Source: a virus
DNA: 26,182 bases
IMG/VR virus record: IMGVR_UViG_3300027816_002663
Coordinates: 1-26,182 of that record
Reading direction: 5' to 3' (one strand)
Below, piece by piece: positions 5,113 through 12,210 of the stretch. The stretch's first letter is position 1. Each line of letters starts with the position of its first letter. Under the pieces are notes generated by a model that saw only the letters and a program-made list of their open reading frames with translations, was not told the origin of the DNA and did no database searches. The position numbers were made by a program, and so were the translations under genes.

Positions 5113-5312
5113 TGGAACCTCAAGACGAATTAATCAGTCGTAGAGAAGTTCAGGAGATGATTGATGATGCAATCCGTAGACACAACCGTAATGCTTCAAT
5201 TATTAGTATGTGCGTCGGTTGGGTGGTTCTTGCTTTATTTGCTGAGGGACTTCTAAGACTTATTGGAGTTATTCCACCAGTACTACCATGGCTCAACATT
5301 ACCCTGAAATAA
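5112..5312 (+). CDS. Small membrane protein (66 aa)
   Basis: The ATG at 5112 overlaps the preceding stop (TGATG), with GGAG about 12 bases upstream. Residues 1-27 are charged and helical and residues about 28-55 form a hydrophobic segment long enough to cross the membrane, ending in Pro-rich sequence. It is one of a series of overlapping tiny genes. The function is unknown. Confidence 0.65.
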   Translation: MEPQDELISRREVQEMIDDAIRRHNRNASIISMCVGWVVLALFAEGLLRLIGVIPPVLPWLNITLK

Positions 5313-5467
5313 TTGGTATCGTTTTCCTGTTAGTATTTGCCGCCACGATGTTCTATCAAGGCACCTGTATTATTAGAGGTCAAAGAGGATATTCCCTCAG
5401 AGACTATATGAAACAGGAAAGTGTAAACATGCGTCAAAGAATAGAAGAACTACTCAAAGACAAATGA
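5288..5467 (+). CDS. Small membrane protein (59 aa)
   Basis: The ATG at 5288 lies inside the 3' end of the previous gene (25-base overlap in another frame). Residues about 7-28 are hydrophobic (IIGIVFLLVFAATMFY) and the rest is basic then helical and charged, ending ELLKDK. The layout suggests a single-pass protein with a cytoplasmic tail. The family is not recognised. Confidence 0.6.
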   Translation: MAQHYPEIIGIVFLLVFAATMFYQGTCIIRGQRGYSLRDYMKQESVNMRQRIEELLKDK

Positions 5468-5580
5468 TAGTGTTAACCGAAGAGGATTTAAAAGAACTAC
5501 AAGAAAGAGTTCTACATCAAAAGATGGATGAACTATTTGAAGAACCATCTACATACGAGGATGATGATGGAATGGAATGA
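5464..5580 (+). CDS. Tiny acidic protein (38 aa)
   Basis: The ATG at 5464 overlaps the previous stop (ATGA). The product is acidic and mostly helical in character, with the tail YEDDDGME. It overlaps the next gene by 14 bases. Coding is supported by the chained overlaps rather than by homology. Confidence 0.5.
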   Translation: MIVLTEEDLKELQERVLHQKMDELFEEPSTYEDDDGME

Positions 5581-5680
5581 ATTCATCGACTTTTTAGGCA
5601 AACAAATTTTAATTTTTATCGTATTTGTGTGTGGTCTCACTGTGGGATATATGTACGGACAAAGAGATGTGGGAGGTTAA
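5567..5680 (+). CDS. Tiny membrane protein (37 aa)
   Basis: Three ATG codons stand in line at 5561, 5564 and 5567. GAGG at about 5557 sits best for the third, which is chosen here. Residues about 10-29 (LGKQILIFIVFVCGLTVGYM) are hydrophobic, followed by a short polar tail. It is probably a single-pass membrane peptide of unknown role. Confidence 0.5.
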   Translation: MEWNEFIDFLGKQILIFIVFVCGLTVGYMYGQRDVGG

Positions 5681-5682
5681 AT

Positions 5683-5769
5683 ATGAATAGTTTAACTTTG
5701 TCTAGTATTTGTGTATTTGGAGCAATTGGATTATTTATTTTTTGGGGACTGGGACACGCTTATCCATAA
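5683..5769 (+). CDS. Tiny membrane protein (28 aa)
   Basis: The ATG at 5683 follows the previous stop by two bases, and GGGAGG about 8 bases upstream is a good ribosome binding site. Nearly the whole peptide is hydrophobic (residues 4-23), ending GLGHAYP. The size resembles small photosystem or cytochrome b6f subunits, but the sequence does not match PetN, PsbN, PsbT or others I can recall. It directly precedes talC. Confidence 0.5.
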   Translation: MNSLTLSSICVFGAIGLFIFWGLGHAYP

Positions 5770-5784
5770 ATTGGGAGAGGACAA

Positions 5785-6450
5785 ATGAAGATTTTTTTAG
5801 ATACGGCTGACGTTTCATTTATTAAGTCAGCGTATGACACAGGATTATTGGATGGGGTCACTACAAATCCATCATTAATTCTTAAGAGCGGAAGACAACT
5901 TTCGGAAGTTATTCAAGAGATTTCAACCGAGTTTCCAAACTTGCAAAGTATTTCTGCAGAGGTTGTTGCAGAAACATCAGAAGAGATGCTTTCACAAGCA
6001 CAACAATATTACTCAATTGCACCTGCAGTTACAATTAAAGTTCCTTGTACAGTAGAGGGACTTAAAACATGTAAGTTTCTTTCTGATAAAGGAATTCAAA
6101 CTAACGTAACTTTGGTATTCTCAGTTGCTCAGGCAATCCTTGCATCTAAAGCAGGTGCAACATTCATCTCACCTTTTGTTGGTCGTTGGATGGATAACTC
6201 TATTGATGGTATTGAGTTGATTAGAAATATCCGCAAGGCTTTTGACTACTCTGGAACATCAACAAAGATTCTCGGTGCATCTCTCCGTGATGTGAGACAG
6301 GTGGAACAATCTGCACTCTTCGGTGCAGACGTTGTTACAATCCCGCCAGTGGTCTTCTGGGCAATGTATAAGAACATTATGACTGATAAGGGTCTAGAAC
6401 TCTTCCAGAAGGACTGGGAAGAGGTATTGAGTTCTGTTAATAAGAAGTGA
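5785..6450 (+). CDS. talC: Transaldolase (TalC / fructose-6-phosphate aldolase type)
   Basis: Cyanophage TalC is a short transaldolase of the pentose phosphate pathway. The 221-residue length fits the TalC/FSA subfamily, well below host TalB-type enzymes. Visible family marks are FLDTAD (4-9), the DGVTTNPSLI segment (23-32) and the Schiff-base lysine Lys85 in VTIKVPCT. A GGGAGAGGA ribosome binding site lies just before the ATG. The stop overlaps the GTG start of zwf by three bases, and gnd follows, so the three genes form one operon. During infection this set is thought to send host carbon into NADPH and ribose for nucleotide synthesis. Confidence 0.97.
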   Translation: MKIFLDTADVSFIKSAYDTGLLDGVTTNPSLILKSGRQLSEVIQEISTEFPNLQSISAEVVAETSEEMLSQAQQYYSIAPAVTIKVPCTVEGLKTCKFLSDKGIQTNVTLVFSVAQAILASKAGATFISPFVGRWMDNSIDGIELIRNIRKAFDYSGTSTKILGASLRDVRQVEQSALFGADVVTIPPVVFWAMYKNIMTDKGLELFQKDWEEVLSSVNKK

Positions 6451-7775
6451 AAAATATTGTTATTTTTGGTGCAACGGGGGACTTGTGCCGCAGAAAACTT
6501 ATTCCAGCTCTATATGAACTTCATAAGAAGAATCTATTACCACCTGAGTTTATCATTACTGGTGCGTCAAGAACGCAACACACTAAACAAAGTTGGTTAC
6601 ACACTCTTGGATCTTACCCAGAAGATTTTGTAAATCGTCTGAACTATGTTGTCTGTGACTTGTCTGATTCCGACAGTCTGAAACAATTGGAACCAGGAGA
6701 AGATGTAACATTCTTCCTCTCAGTTCCACCAGAAAGATATGGCGATGCGGTTCTCAGTTTGAAATCTACAGGATATGTGGAAGATGTTGAGACCAGTAGA
6801 GTCATCATTGAGAAACCTTTTGGATACAATCTTCAGTCCGCAGAGGAACTGCAAGAGATTGTTTCTTCCAACTTGAGAGAAAAACAAGTCTATCGTATTG
6901 ACCACTATCTTGGTAAGGATACGGTCAATAATATCCTTGCAACAAGATTCAGTAACGTTCTTCTGGAACCTCTGTGGAATCGTGATTATGTGGAAGAGGT
7001 CCAGATTTTTGCAACTGAGACCATTGGTTGTGAGGGTCGTGCCCAATACTATGAGACTGCTGGTGCAGTCAGAGATATGTTGCAGAATCATATGTTGCAA
7101 CTGCTTGCTCTGATTGCAATGGAGGCACCATGCAAGAATGATGCTAAAGAGATTCGTAGAGAGAAAGTCAAAGTTCTTTCTGCTGCACGATTGGGAACAA
7201 AACTAGTCTGTGGTCAGTATGCTGGATATAAGAATGAACAGGGAGTTGATTTTGATTCACAAACTCCCACTTTTGTTGCCGGTGATATTTACATAGATAA
7301 TTGGAGATGGAAAGGAGTTCCTTTCTATTTTATGACTGGGAAAAAACTTCCTGTGGGTTGTGTTGAGGTTGTAATCAAACTGAGAGCACCTGCAGTGAAT
7401 TTATTTGAGGGTCATGAAGGTAATGATCGCATTGTGATGAGGTTTCAACCAGATCCTCACTTTGATATTCAAATTGATATTAAATCCCCAGGTCTTCAGG
7501 ATAAGGTTGAGAAGGCAATTTTGAAACATAATTATCCAGAAGGTGCGATTGATGGTTATGTGAAACTTTTTTATGATGCAATCAATAAAGATCAATCACA
7601 CTTTGTTCATTCTGAAGAAGTTATTGAATCATGGAGAATTGTTGATGATCTTCTTTGTGTTGGGGATCAATGTCCAGTCAACACAAAACCCCATACATAT
7701 CATTCAGGAACTTGGGGTCCACAACAACAAATAGAACACATTACTAAGTGGGACTATCCACTCAAACTGGTTTAG
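6447..7775 (+). CDS. zwf: Glucose-6-phosphate dehydrogenase
   Basis: Zwf oxidises glucose 6-phosphate to 6-phosphogluconolactone with production of NADPH, the entry step of the oxidative pentose phosphate pathway. The N-terminus carries the nucleotide-binding loop GATGDLCRRKLIPALY (8-23). EKPFG (122-126) and the substrate-binding RIDHYLGK (150-157) are intact. At 442 residues it is shorter than typical host enzymes (near 500), as expected for a phage version. It starts at GTG overlapping the talC stop. The stop is eight bases from the gnd ATG. Confidence 0.97.
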   Translation: MKNIVIFGATGDLCRRKLIPALYELHKKNLLPPEFIITGASRTQHTKQSWLHTLGSYPEDFVNRLNYVVCDLSDSDSLKQLEPGEDVTFFLSVPPERYGDAVLSLKSTGYVEDVETSRVIIEKPFGYNLQSAEELQEIVSSNLREKQVYRIDHYLGKDTVNNILATRFSNVLLEPLWNRDYVEEVQIFATETIGCEGRAQYYETAGAVRDMLQNHMLQLLALIAMEAPCKNDAKEIRREKVKVLSAARLGTKLVCGQYAGYKNEQGVDFDSQTPTFVAGDIYIDNWRWKGVPFYFMTGKKLPVGCVEVVIKLRAPAVNLFEGHEGNDRIVMRFQPDPHFDIQIDIKSPGLQDKVEKAILKHNYPEGAIDGYVKLFYDAINKDQSHFVHSEEVIESWRIVDDLLCVGDQCPVNTKPHTYHSGTWGPQQQIEHITKWDYPLKLV

Positions 7776-7783
7776 GAGGAGTT

Positions 7784-8827
7784 ATGAGAGTAGGATTAAT
7801 CGGACTAGGAAGAATGGGCGAAGGTATGTCTCGCCGCATGATGAAAGCAGGTATAGAAGTTTGGGGTTATCGGAGGAATTATGAAAAAGCAAACGAAGCC
7901 TACGAAAACGGATATGTTAATGGTATTACAACTTCTATACAAAGCCTTGCTCAAGTAGTTAAGTGTAAACATAGTGGTGTATCTGATGTATACGGTACAG
8001 GTATTTTTATGATGGTTGTACCAGCAGAAAACGTAGAGGAAACAATCAATGAGTTACTACGATATTGTGACGAAGGAGATATTATTATTGATCATGGCAA
8101 TAGCAATTTTAAGGACAGTCGGAAGAGAGCAGAACGCCTGGCAAAACTTGGTGTCCAATATATTGATTGTGGCACTAGCGGTGGTGTTTATGGTCTGGAT
8201 CGTGGATACTGTCTTATGGTTGGTGGCGGAAATACTGCGGTCTCCACTTGTTCGCGTATTTTTGATGCCCTTGCCCCAGGAATCAATGCTGCCCCAAGGA
8301 CTCAATTTGACTCAGACATAACTTCCGCAGAACATGGATGGTTGCATTGTGGCGGTCCAGGTGCGGGACACTTTGTAAAGATGGTTCACAATGGTATTGA
8401 ATATGGTATAATGCAGGCATATGCAGAAGGATTTAACATCATCAAGAACGCTAATGCAGGTGCTCAGTATGTTAGAGAAGGAGACGCAGAGGTTGCCCCG
8501 ATGTCAGACCCAGAATCCTATTGCTATGATATTGATGTTGCTGAGGTTGCTGAGTTATGGCGCCGTGGTAGCGTGGTTGGGTCTTGGTTACTCGATCTTA
8601 CTGCTGATGTGTTACGCGGCAATAGTGAGCTTAAACAGTTCTCTGGAGGGGTATCCGACAGTGGTGAGGGTCGTTGGACTGTTTCTGCCGCTGTGGACTT
8701 GGGGGTTCCCGCTCCTGTTATCACCACTGCGCTTTATGAAAGATTTAATTCACGCAATCTGGGTACTTTCGCAGCCAAAATTCTGAATGGTATGCGTTTT
8801 ATGTTTGGTGGTCATCACGTAAGATAG
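7784..8827 (+). CDS. gnd: 6-phosphogluconate dehydrogenase (decarboxylating)
   Basis: Gnd converts 6-phosphogluconate to ribulose 5-phosphate with reduction of NAD(P). The start is the ATG at 7784, with GGAGG seven bases upstream; an earlier in-frame start would run into zwf. GLIGLGRMG (4-12) is the dinucleotide loop, CGTSGG (129-134) and GGPGAGHFVKMVHNGIEYG (190-208) are the substrate and catalytic segments, with Lys199 and Asn203 as the expected catalytic residues. At 347 residues it belongs to the short form of the family rather than the about 470-residue form. It is the last gene of talC-zwf-gnd. Confidence 0.96.
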   Translation: MRVGLIGLGRMGEGMSRRMMKAGIEVWGYRRNYEKANEAYENGYVNGITTSIQSLAQVVKCKHSGVSDVYGTGIFMMVVPAENVEETINELLRYCDEGDIIIDHGNSNFKDSRKRAERLAKLGVQYIDCGTSGGVYGLDRGYCLMVGGGNTAVSTCSRIFDALAPGINAAPRTQFDSDITSAEHGWLHCGGPGAGHFVKMVHNGIEYGIMQAYAEGFNIIKNANAGAQYVREGDAEVAPMSDPESYCYDIDVAEVAELWRRGSVVGSWLLDLTADVLRGNSELKQFSGGVSDSGEGRWTVSAAVDLGVPAPVITTALYERFNSRNLGTFAAKILNGMRFMFGGHHVR

Positions 8828-8837
8828 GAGTTATCCA

Positions 8838-9005
8838 ATGGAACGATTTAAAGAGTTTAGTGATTATGAATTACAACTTTTAGCGGATGCTATTTGGATG
8901 AGACAGAGACGATTTATTGCAGGAGATAGGAGGTTCAGAGAGTATGGAGTTATCTTGGATGAGATTGGTAAACGAATAGATTATGTACCAGGAATATTTG
9001 CATAA
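8838..9005 (+). CDS. Small hypothetical protein (55 aa)
   Basis: The ATG lies 10 bases after gnd, with TAGGAG overlapping the gnd stop as ribosome binding site. The product is charged and helical, rich in Arg (MRQRRFIAGDRRFREYG at 21-37). No motif is recognised. It is probably the last gene of the pentose phosphate operon. Confidence 0.65.
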   Translation: MERFKEFSDYELQLLADAIWMRQRRFIAGDRRFREYGVILDEIGKRIDYVPGIFA

Positions 9006-9023
9006 AATTAAACTATAATAGAA

Positions 9024-9179
9024 ATGGAATCCCACACCAATTTGATTTTTAGATTCGTAGAGTTTGTACTAAATAATACCATAACACTTTTTATCATTGG
9101 TGTGGGCTTGACAATCGTTCCTGCACTGGGTATAATGTATGTACATTCACCAAAGGATGATAAGAGTAACGGGCATTAG
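9024..9179 (+). CDS. Small membrane protein (51 aa)
   Basis: The ATG at 9024 opens a frame with a hydrophobic segment at about residues 19-40 (ITLFIIGVGLTIVPALGIMY) and a polar tail. The gene body contains an 11-bp inverted repeat and a perfect consensus promoter, and its last 10 bases lie inside tRNA-Pro. Those overlaps mean either that coding and regulatory signals are superimposed or that the frame is fortuitous. The membrane-like pattern makes coding plausible. Confidence 0.4.
   Translation: MESHTNLIFRFVEFVLNNTITLFIIGVGLTIVPALGIMYVHSPKDDKSNGH
9031..9106 (+). repeat. 11-bp perfect inverted repeat before a promoter
   Basis: CCCACACCAAT (9031-9041) is the exact reverse complement of ATTGGTGTGGG (9096-9106). 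The right arm ends one base before a TTGACA box. Confidence 0.7.
9108..9136 (+). promoter_or_regulatory. Perfect consensus early promoter
   Basis: TTGACA (9108-9113), exactly 17 bases, TATAAT (9131-9136). It lies within the reading frame 9024-9179 and would start transcription about 27 bases before tRNA-Pro. Confidence 0.85.
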
Positions 9180-9243
9180 CGCAGTTTGGTAGCGCGCCTG
9201 CTTTGGGAGCAGGATGTCGGGGGTTCAAATCCCTCATGCCCGA
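9170..9243 (+). tRNA. tRNA-Pro (UGG)
   Basis: The acceptor stem CGGGCAT pairs with ATGCCCG, and the anticodon stem CCTGC..GCAGG encloses TTTGGGA, giving UGG. The discriminator is A9243. Confidence 0.95.
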
Positions 9244-9262
9244 CTTAATAAATACACAAAAA

Positions 9263-9430
9263 ATGCAAGTTTACACTGTGGAAGAATTTCAAGAACGTTG
9301 GGAAGAAATGATTGCAAGAGTGGAAGGCGGAGAAAATATAGGGATAACTAATGGTAGAAATACTTGTGTAATGATTCCTGCGGATGATGAACTCATACGC
9401 ATTTACACCGAGCATAACGAAGCCTCGTAA
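9263..9430 (+). CDS. Phd/YefM-type antitoxin-like protein (55 aa)
   Basis: The short protein begins MQVYTVEEFQERWEEMIARV and continues with GGENIGITNGRNTCVMIP. This is the pattern of the N-terminal DNA-binding fold of Phd/YefM antitoxins: a first strand, an amphipathic helix, then the GE-x-I-x-I-x-N-G-R strand pair. The C-terminal toxin-binding region is very short. No toxin gene lies beside it. The neighbours are tRNA-Pro and tRNA-Met. It may neutralise a host toxin or simply regulate transcription (inference). An AATAAATA late-like box at 9247-9254 is very close to the ATG at 9263. Upstream in-frame starts would lie in the tRNA and are rejected. Confidence 0.7.
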   Translation: MQVYTVEEFQERWEEMIARVEGGENIGITNGRNTCVMIPADDELIRIYTEHNEAS

Positions 9431-9438
9431 AATTATTT

Positions 9439-9511
9439 GCTCGATTAGCTATCTGGTGAAAGCGCCCGACTCATAATCGGATATAGGTGGGTTCGATCCC
9501 CTCATCGAGCA
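9439..9511 (+). tRNA. tRNA with CAU anticodon (Met, or Ile2)
   Basis: The acceptor stem GCTCGAT pairs with ATCGAGC, and the anticodon stem CCGAC..ATCGG encloses TCATA, giving CAU. The first acceptor pair is G-C and the D and T arms are regular, so it is not an initiator with an unpaired end. Elongator Met and lysidine-modified Ile2 cannot be separated by eye. The discriminator is A9511. Confidence 0.88.
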
Positions 9512-9513
9512 TG

Positions 9514-9564
9514 GACACTTTCGCAAGTGTCACTCTTGACTTCTCCAAGTCTAACCCTTATAAT
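9514..9564 (+). promoter_or_regulatory. Hairpin plus early promoter
   Basis: GACACTT (9514-9520) and AAGTGTC (9525-9531) form a perfect 7-bp hairpin with loop TCGC just after the tRNA. Four bases later TTGACT (9536-9541), 17 bases, TATAAT (9559-9564) makes a strong early promoter for the following gene. Confidence 0.8.
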
Positions 9565-9588
9565 AACAAGGTAAACAAATTCAAACAA

Positions 9589-9807
9589 ATGTCACTCACT
9601 GCTAAATTCAAAAAAGATCTTCAAACTTTGAAGTCTGCTGCTAACGGAGAATCCTATCTTGATGTAAAGAATCCGAAACTTTTCAAGAAAGTCCGTAAGT
9701 TCTATGAATCTAATGGTGCAATCTTCTCTGGTGATCCTCTTGATGACTATGATATCTTGATGGAATACATTTATAATGATCTTGAAGCTGAAGGAGTTCT
9801 TGCATAA
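9589..9807 (+). CDS. Hypothetical protein (72 aa)
   Basis: An in-frame ATG exists at 9511, but the strong promoter at 9536-9564 lies downstream of it, so the ATG at 9589 is chosen. The product is basic at the N-terminus (MSLTAKFKKDLQTLK) and acidic at the C-terminus (residues about 52-70). The family is not recognised. The stop overlaps the next ATG by one base (TAATG), implying coupled translation. Confidence 0.8.
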   Translation: MSLTAKFKKDLQTLKSAANGESYLDVKNPKLFKKVRKFYESNGAIFSGDPLDDYDILMEYIYNDLEAEGVLA

Positions 9808-10070
9808 TGATTGACGTACTTCCTAAAATTCTTCTTGAAAGAGAGGGATATAGGTTTGTTCAAAAGGGTATTATCGAACTTAATGGTATGCCCGATTATC
9901 GTATGCAAAAGAAAGACTTCTACACCAAACGTTGGAATGACATTTATCTTTTTGATAATGGCCTACAATGTTCTACTGCAATGGAGGATATTGAGTATGC
10001 GAAATGGTTAGATCCAGATCGTGTTCCATGTTATGTGAGAGACAATGATGAAGACACGGATGGTCTATAA
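9807..10070 (+). CDS. Hypothetical protein (87 aa)
   Basis: This soluble protein is rich in aromatic and acidic residues, ending DNDEDTDGL, with a WNDIYLFDNG segment around residues 43-52. I cannot assign a family. It is translationally coupled to the gene before it. Confidence 0.8.
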   Translation: MIDVLPKILLEREGYRFVQKGIIELNGMPDYRMQKKDFYTKRWNDIYLFDNGLQCSTAMEDIEYAKWLDPDRVPCYVRDNDEDTDGL

Positions 10071-10098
10071 CAGCACTGGTCGGTGATGAATTCCCCTT

Positions 10099-10326
10099 AT
10101 GTCTAAAACAAGTATCCTGAGATACATTGGCAACTTTCTCCTCTTACTTGGTTATCAAATCATGTTATGGGGAGATTTTAAAAACGGTTTGATTATAAAA
10201 TTTATCGGGGGTTTACTCGGTATTCCTTTTGCTATCAAACTTAAACTTTGGGATGTGTTATTTTTAATCACATTCTTTGGTATTTCCGAGATATCAAAGT
10301 TAACCCAACTTTTCTTAGTTTCATAA
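10099..10326 (+). CDS. Small membrane protein (75 aa)
   Basis: Two or three hydrophobic segments are visible (about residues 7-24, 32-46 and 50-72) with few charged residues between them, so this is probably an integral membrane protein. Ribosome binding is not obvious. The function is unknown. It shares a transcription unit with the two genes upstream and the peptide downstream. Confidence 0.7.
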   Translation: MSKTSILRYIGNFLLLLGYQIMLWGDFKNGLIIKFIGGLLGIPFAIKLKLWDVLFLITFFGISEISKLTQLFLVS

Positions 10327-10346
10327 AACTAAGTGGTGGAGTCAAA

Positions 10347-10436
10347 ATGACCTCCTATGTCCTCGTCGGATTGGACATTAAATATGCCGACTGGTGTGGA
10401 TGGGGAAACCCCGCCGAGTTTCTTGTTTTCTCGTAA
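10347..10436 (+). CDS. Tiny hypothetical protein (29 aa)
   Basis: The ATG at 10347 has GGAG six bases upstream and the frame ends in TAA at 10434-10436. The peptide is MTSYVLVGLDIKYADWCGWG followed by a short hydrophobic tail. It is supported by a good ribosome binding site only. The frame ends inside the loop of a hairpin. Confidence 0.45.
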   Translation: MTSYVLVGLDIKYADWCGWGNPAEFLVFS

Positions 10437-10446
10437 TCAAAACAAG
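10422..10446 (+). other. Perfect 8-bp hairpin near the end of the transcript
   Basis: CTTGTTTT (10422-10429) pairs with AAAACAAG (10439-10446). CGCC before it and GGCG after it could extend the stem across an internal loop. Confidence 0.5.
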
Positions 10447-10467
10447 TGGCGAGCCTGAGTTACACGG

Positions 10468-10493
10468 GAGGGGTATATTACCCCTCTTTTTTT
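10468..10493 (+). terminator. Strong intrinsic terminator
   Basis: GAGGGGTA (10468-10475) and TACCCCTC (10479-10486) pair perfectly around a 3-base loop and are followed by seven T. It closes the small-gene region before the glycan module. The stop codon of the minus-strand gene begins within it. Confidence 0.93.
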
Positions 10494-11095
10494 GTAAATG
10501 CCATTATAATTACATACCTGGAATACACTAGACTTTCTTCTGCAGTTGGTATTAATGCAGTGTGATATAATCTGGGATCAAAAATAGTTAAAGAATTTTC
10601 TGTTCCATCTAAAATTAAAGACCCTTTTTTAGTTCTTACTAAGGTTCCATATTTTTTATTTGGATTTTGCAAATAAAATACACAACTAATTATTTGTTTC
10701 TCATGATGAGAGTGATAGTGGTTGTCTGTATATGATTGTGCATCTTCATCGAAATATAATGTATTTTTTATATCTACATCGGTGTAATGACCTACTTTGT
10801 TTATCCAACAAGACTCAAATTCTGCAGTAATATTTAAATAATTTTTACTGTAATGATTGACTTCGTTAGCTATTTTGTTGAATAAATTTTTCCAGCATTC
10901 TTTTTCTAAAATCTTTTCACTAAAGAAATTTTCTGCCATTATTGGAGGATGTAGTTCCTCTATTTTTCTATGAGTTTTTAAATATAATTCTGCTTCTTGT
11001 ATGAGAGTTAATCGATCTATCTCTGAAATAGTCTCATAGGATTTGTAGAAATACTTTTCATCAAAATGAAATACTTTGTTCAAGGTATCTTGCAA
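10478..11095 (-). CDS. 2-oxoglutarate/Fe(II)-dependent oxygenase-like protein
   Basis: This is the only minus-strand gene seen. The C-terminal half has the double-stranded beta-helix pattern: His126 and His128 in DNHYHSHHE, then CVFYLQNP (138-145), a GTLV strand, SLTIFDPRLYHTALIP (168-183) with distal His178, and Arg193. Family members hydroxylate proteins or small molecules. The iron ligands may be His126-x-His128 and His178, a variant of the usual HxD..H. The frame opens with TTG at 11093-11095, and no ATG exists in frame until residue 53, so the start is uncertain. It faces away from the glycan operon. Confidence 0.7.
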   Translation of the reverse strand: MQDTLNKVFHFDEKYFYKSYETISEIDRLTLIQEAELYLKTHRKIEELHPPIMAENFFSEKILEKECWKNLFNKIANEVNHYSKNYLNITAEFESCWINKVGHYTDVDIKNTLYFDEDAQSYTDNHYHSHHEKQIISCVFYLQNPNKKYGTLVRTKKGSLILDGTENSLTIFDPRLYHTALIPTAEESLVYSRYVIIMAFTKKEG

Positions 11096-11118
11096 TTTCG
11101 CATCATAATTGGTATAAT
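11090..11118 (+). promoter_or_regulatory. Early promoter of the glycan operon
   Basis: TTGCAA (11090-11095), 17 bases, TATAAT (11113-11118), 34 bases before the first ATG of the operon. On the other strand TTGATC and TACTAT, 16 bases apart, could serve the divergent oxygenase gene. The -35 box overlaps the proposed start of that gene. Confidence 0.65.
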
Positions 11119-11151
11119 ATATAGTATGAGATTATTATTTTTGATCAAAAT

Positions 11152-12210
11152 ATGAGTCAATATATCAAGAAGGCACTTGTTCTTGGTGCTGGTGGCTTTA
11201 TCGGAAGTCATATGGTTCGCAGATTGCGTTCCGAAGGATACTGGGTTCGTGGCGTAGACCTAAAGTATCCAGAGTTTTCTGCACATGAAGCTAACGAATT
11301 TATTCGTGGAGATCTTCGTGATGTGGAATTTGTTCGTCGTGTCCTAGAATATAAAGGAGATAGAGGTAACTTTTATAACTCTGTTCCTCATCGTTACATC
11401 CAACCTTTTGATGAGATTTATCAGTTTGCTGCTGATATGGGTGGTGCTGGATTTGTTTTCACTGGTGAAAATGATGCAGACATCATGCACAACTCAGTTA
11501 CTATCAATCTGAACGTTCTTGAGATGCAACGTCAGATGAATGAGAAGGTTGGAAAAAATACTACTAAGATTTTCTATTCTGGATCTGCGTGTATGTATCC
11601 AGAACACAATCAACTAGATCCAGATAATCCAGATTGCCGTGAAGAGTCCGCATACCCAGCTAATCCAGACTCCGAGTATGGTTGGGAAAAACTATTCTCG
11701 GAACGTCTCTACTTTGCCTATCATCGCAATTATGGTATTCCAGTTCGCGTTACTCGTTACCACAATATTTTCGGACCAGAAGGAACCTGGGAAGGTGGAA
11801 GAGAAAAAGCACCTGCAGCAATCTGCCGTAAAGTTGCCTACCTTCCAGAGAAAGGTGGAGCCATCGAGGTGTGGGGAGATGGCCTACAAACTCGTTCCTT
11901 CTTGTACATTGATGAATGCATCGAAGCATCCAGGAGATTGATGGATTCCGATTTTATTGGACCTGTGAATATTGGTTCAGAAGAAATGGTTACCATTAAT
12001 CAACTTGTAGATACTGCTGCTAGGGTTTCGGGTAAGGATGTCCAGAAAATTCACATTGATGGTCCTCTGGGTGTTCGTGGACGTAATTCTAACAACGATG
12101 TAATCCGCAAAGAACTTGGTTGGGATTATCAACAAACTCTTGAAGAAGGTATTCGTAAGACATATAATTGGATTTCTGAACAAATTGCTAAAAAGAACAA
12201 TGAAAATTGA
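11152..12210 (+). CDS. gme: GDP-mannose 3,5-epimerase
   Basis: The enzyme converts GDP-D-mannose to GDP-L-galactose (and GDP-L-gulose). This 352-residue extended SDR protein has GAGGFIG (12-18), AADMGGAGF (93-101), SGSACMYP (143-150), GTWEGGREKAPAA (211-223), WGDGLQTRSF (241-250) and GVRGRNSNN (307-315), all hallmarks of plant GME. Cys147, Tyr176, Lys180 and Lys219 align at a constant offset of two with the catalytic Cys145, Tyr174, Lys178 and Lys217 of the Arabidopsis enzyme as I recall them, so activity is likely. There is no clear ribosome binding site. It is the first gene of the operon and overlaps the next gene by 11 bases. Confidence 0.88.
   Translation: MSQYIKKALVLGAGGFIGSHMVRRLRSEGYWVRGVDLKYPEFSAHEANEFIRGDLRDVEFVRRVLEYKGDRGNFYNSVPHRYIQPFDEIYQFAADMGGAGFVFTGENDADIMHNSVTINLNVLEMQRQMNEKVGKNTTKIFYSGSACMYPEHNQLDPDNPDCREESAYPANPDSEYGWEKLFSERLYFAYHRNYGIPVRVTRYHNIFGPEGTWEGGREKAPAAICRKVAYLPEKGGAIEVWGDGLQTRSFLYIDECIEASRRLMDSDFIGPVNIGSEEMVTINQLVDTAARVSGKDVQKIHIDGPLGVRGRNSNNDVIRKELGWDYQQTLEEGIRKTYNWISEQIAKKNNEN

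Noticed and set aside
5683-5769. Cytochrome b6f subunit PetN or a photosystem II small subunit
   Set aside because: The size is similar, but the sequence does not match those I can recall, so no name was given.
9487-9588. Longer version of the 72-aa protein starting in or at the end of the tRNA
   Set aside because: The strong promoter at 9536-9564 lies downstream of those starts, so its transcript would not contain them.
12116-12199. Upstream in-frame start for the methyltransferase at 12200
   Set aside because: It would overlap the conserved end of the epimerase gene by nearly 100 bases; the ATG at 12200 fits the short overlaps of the operon.
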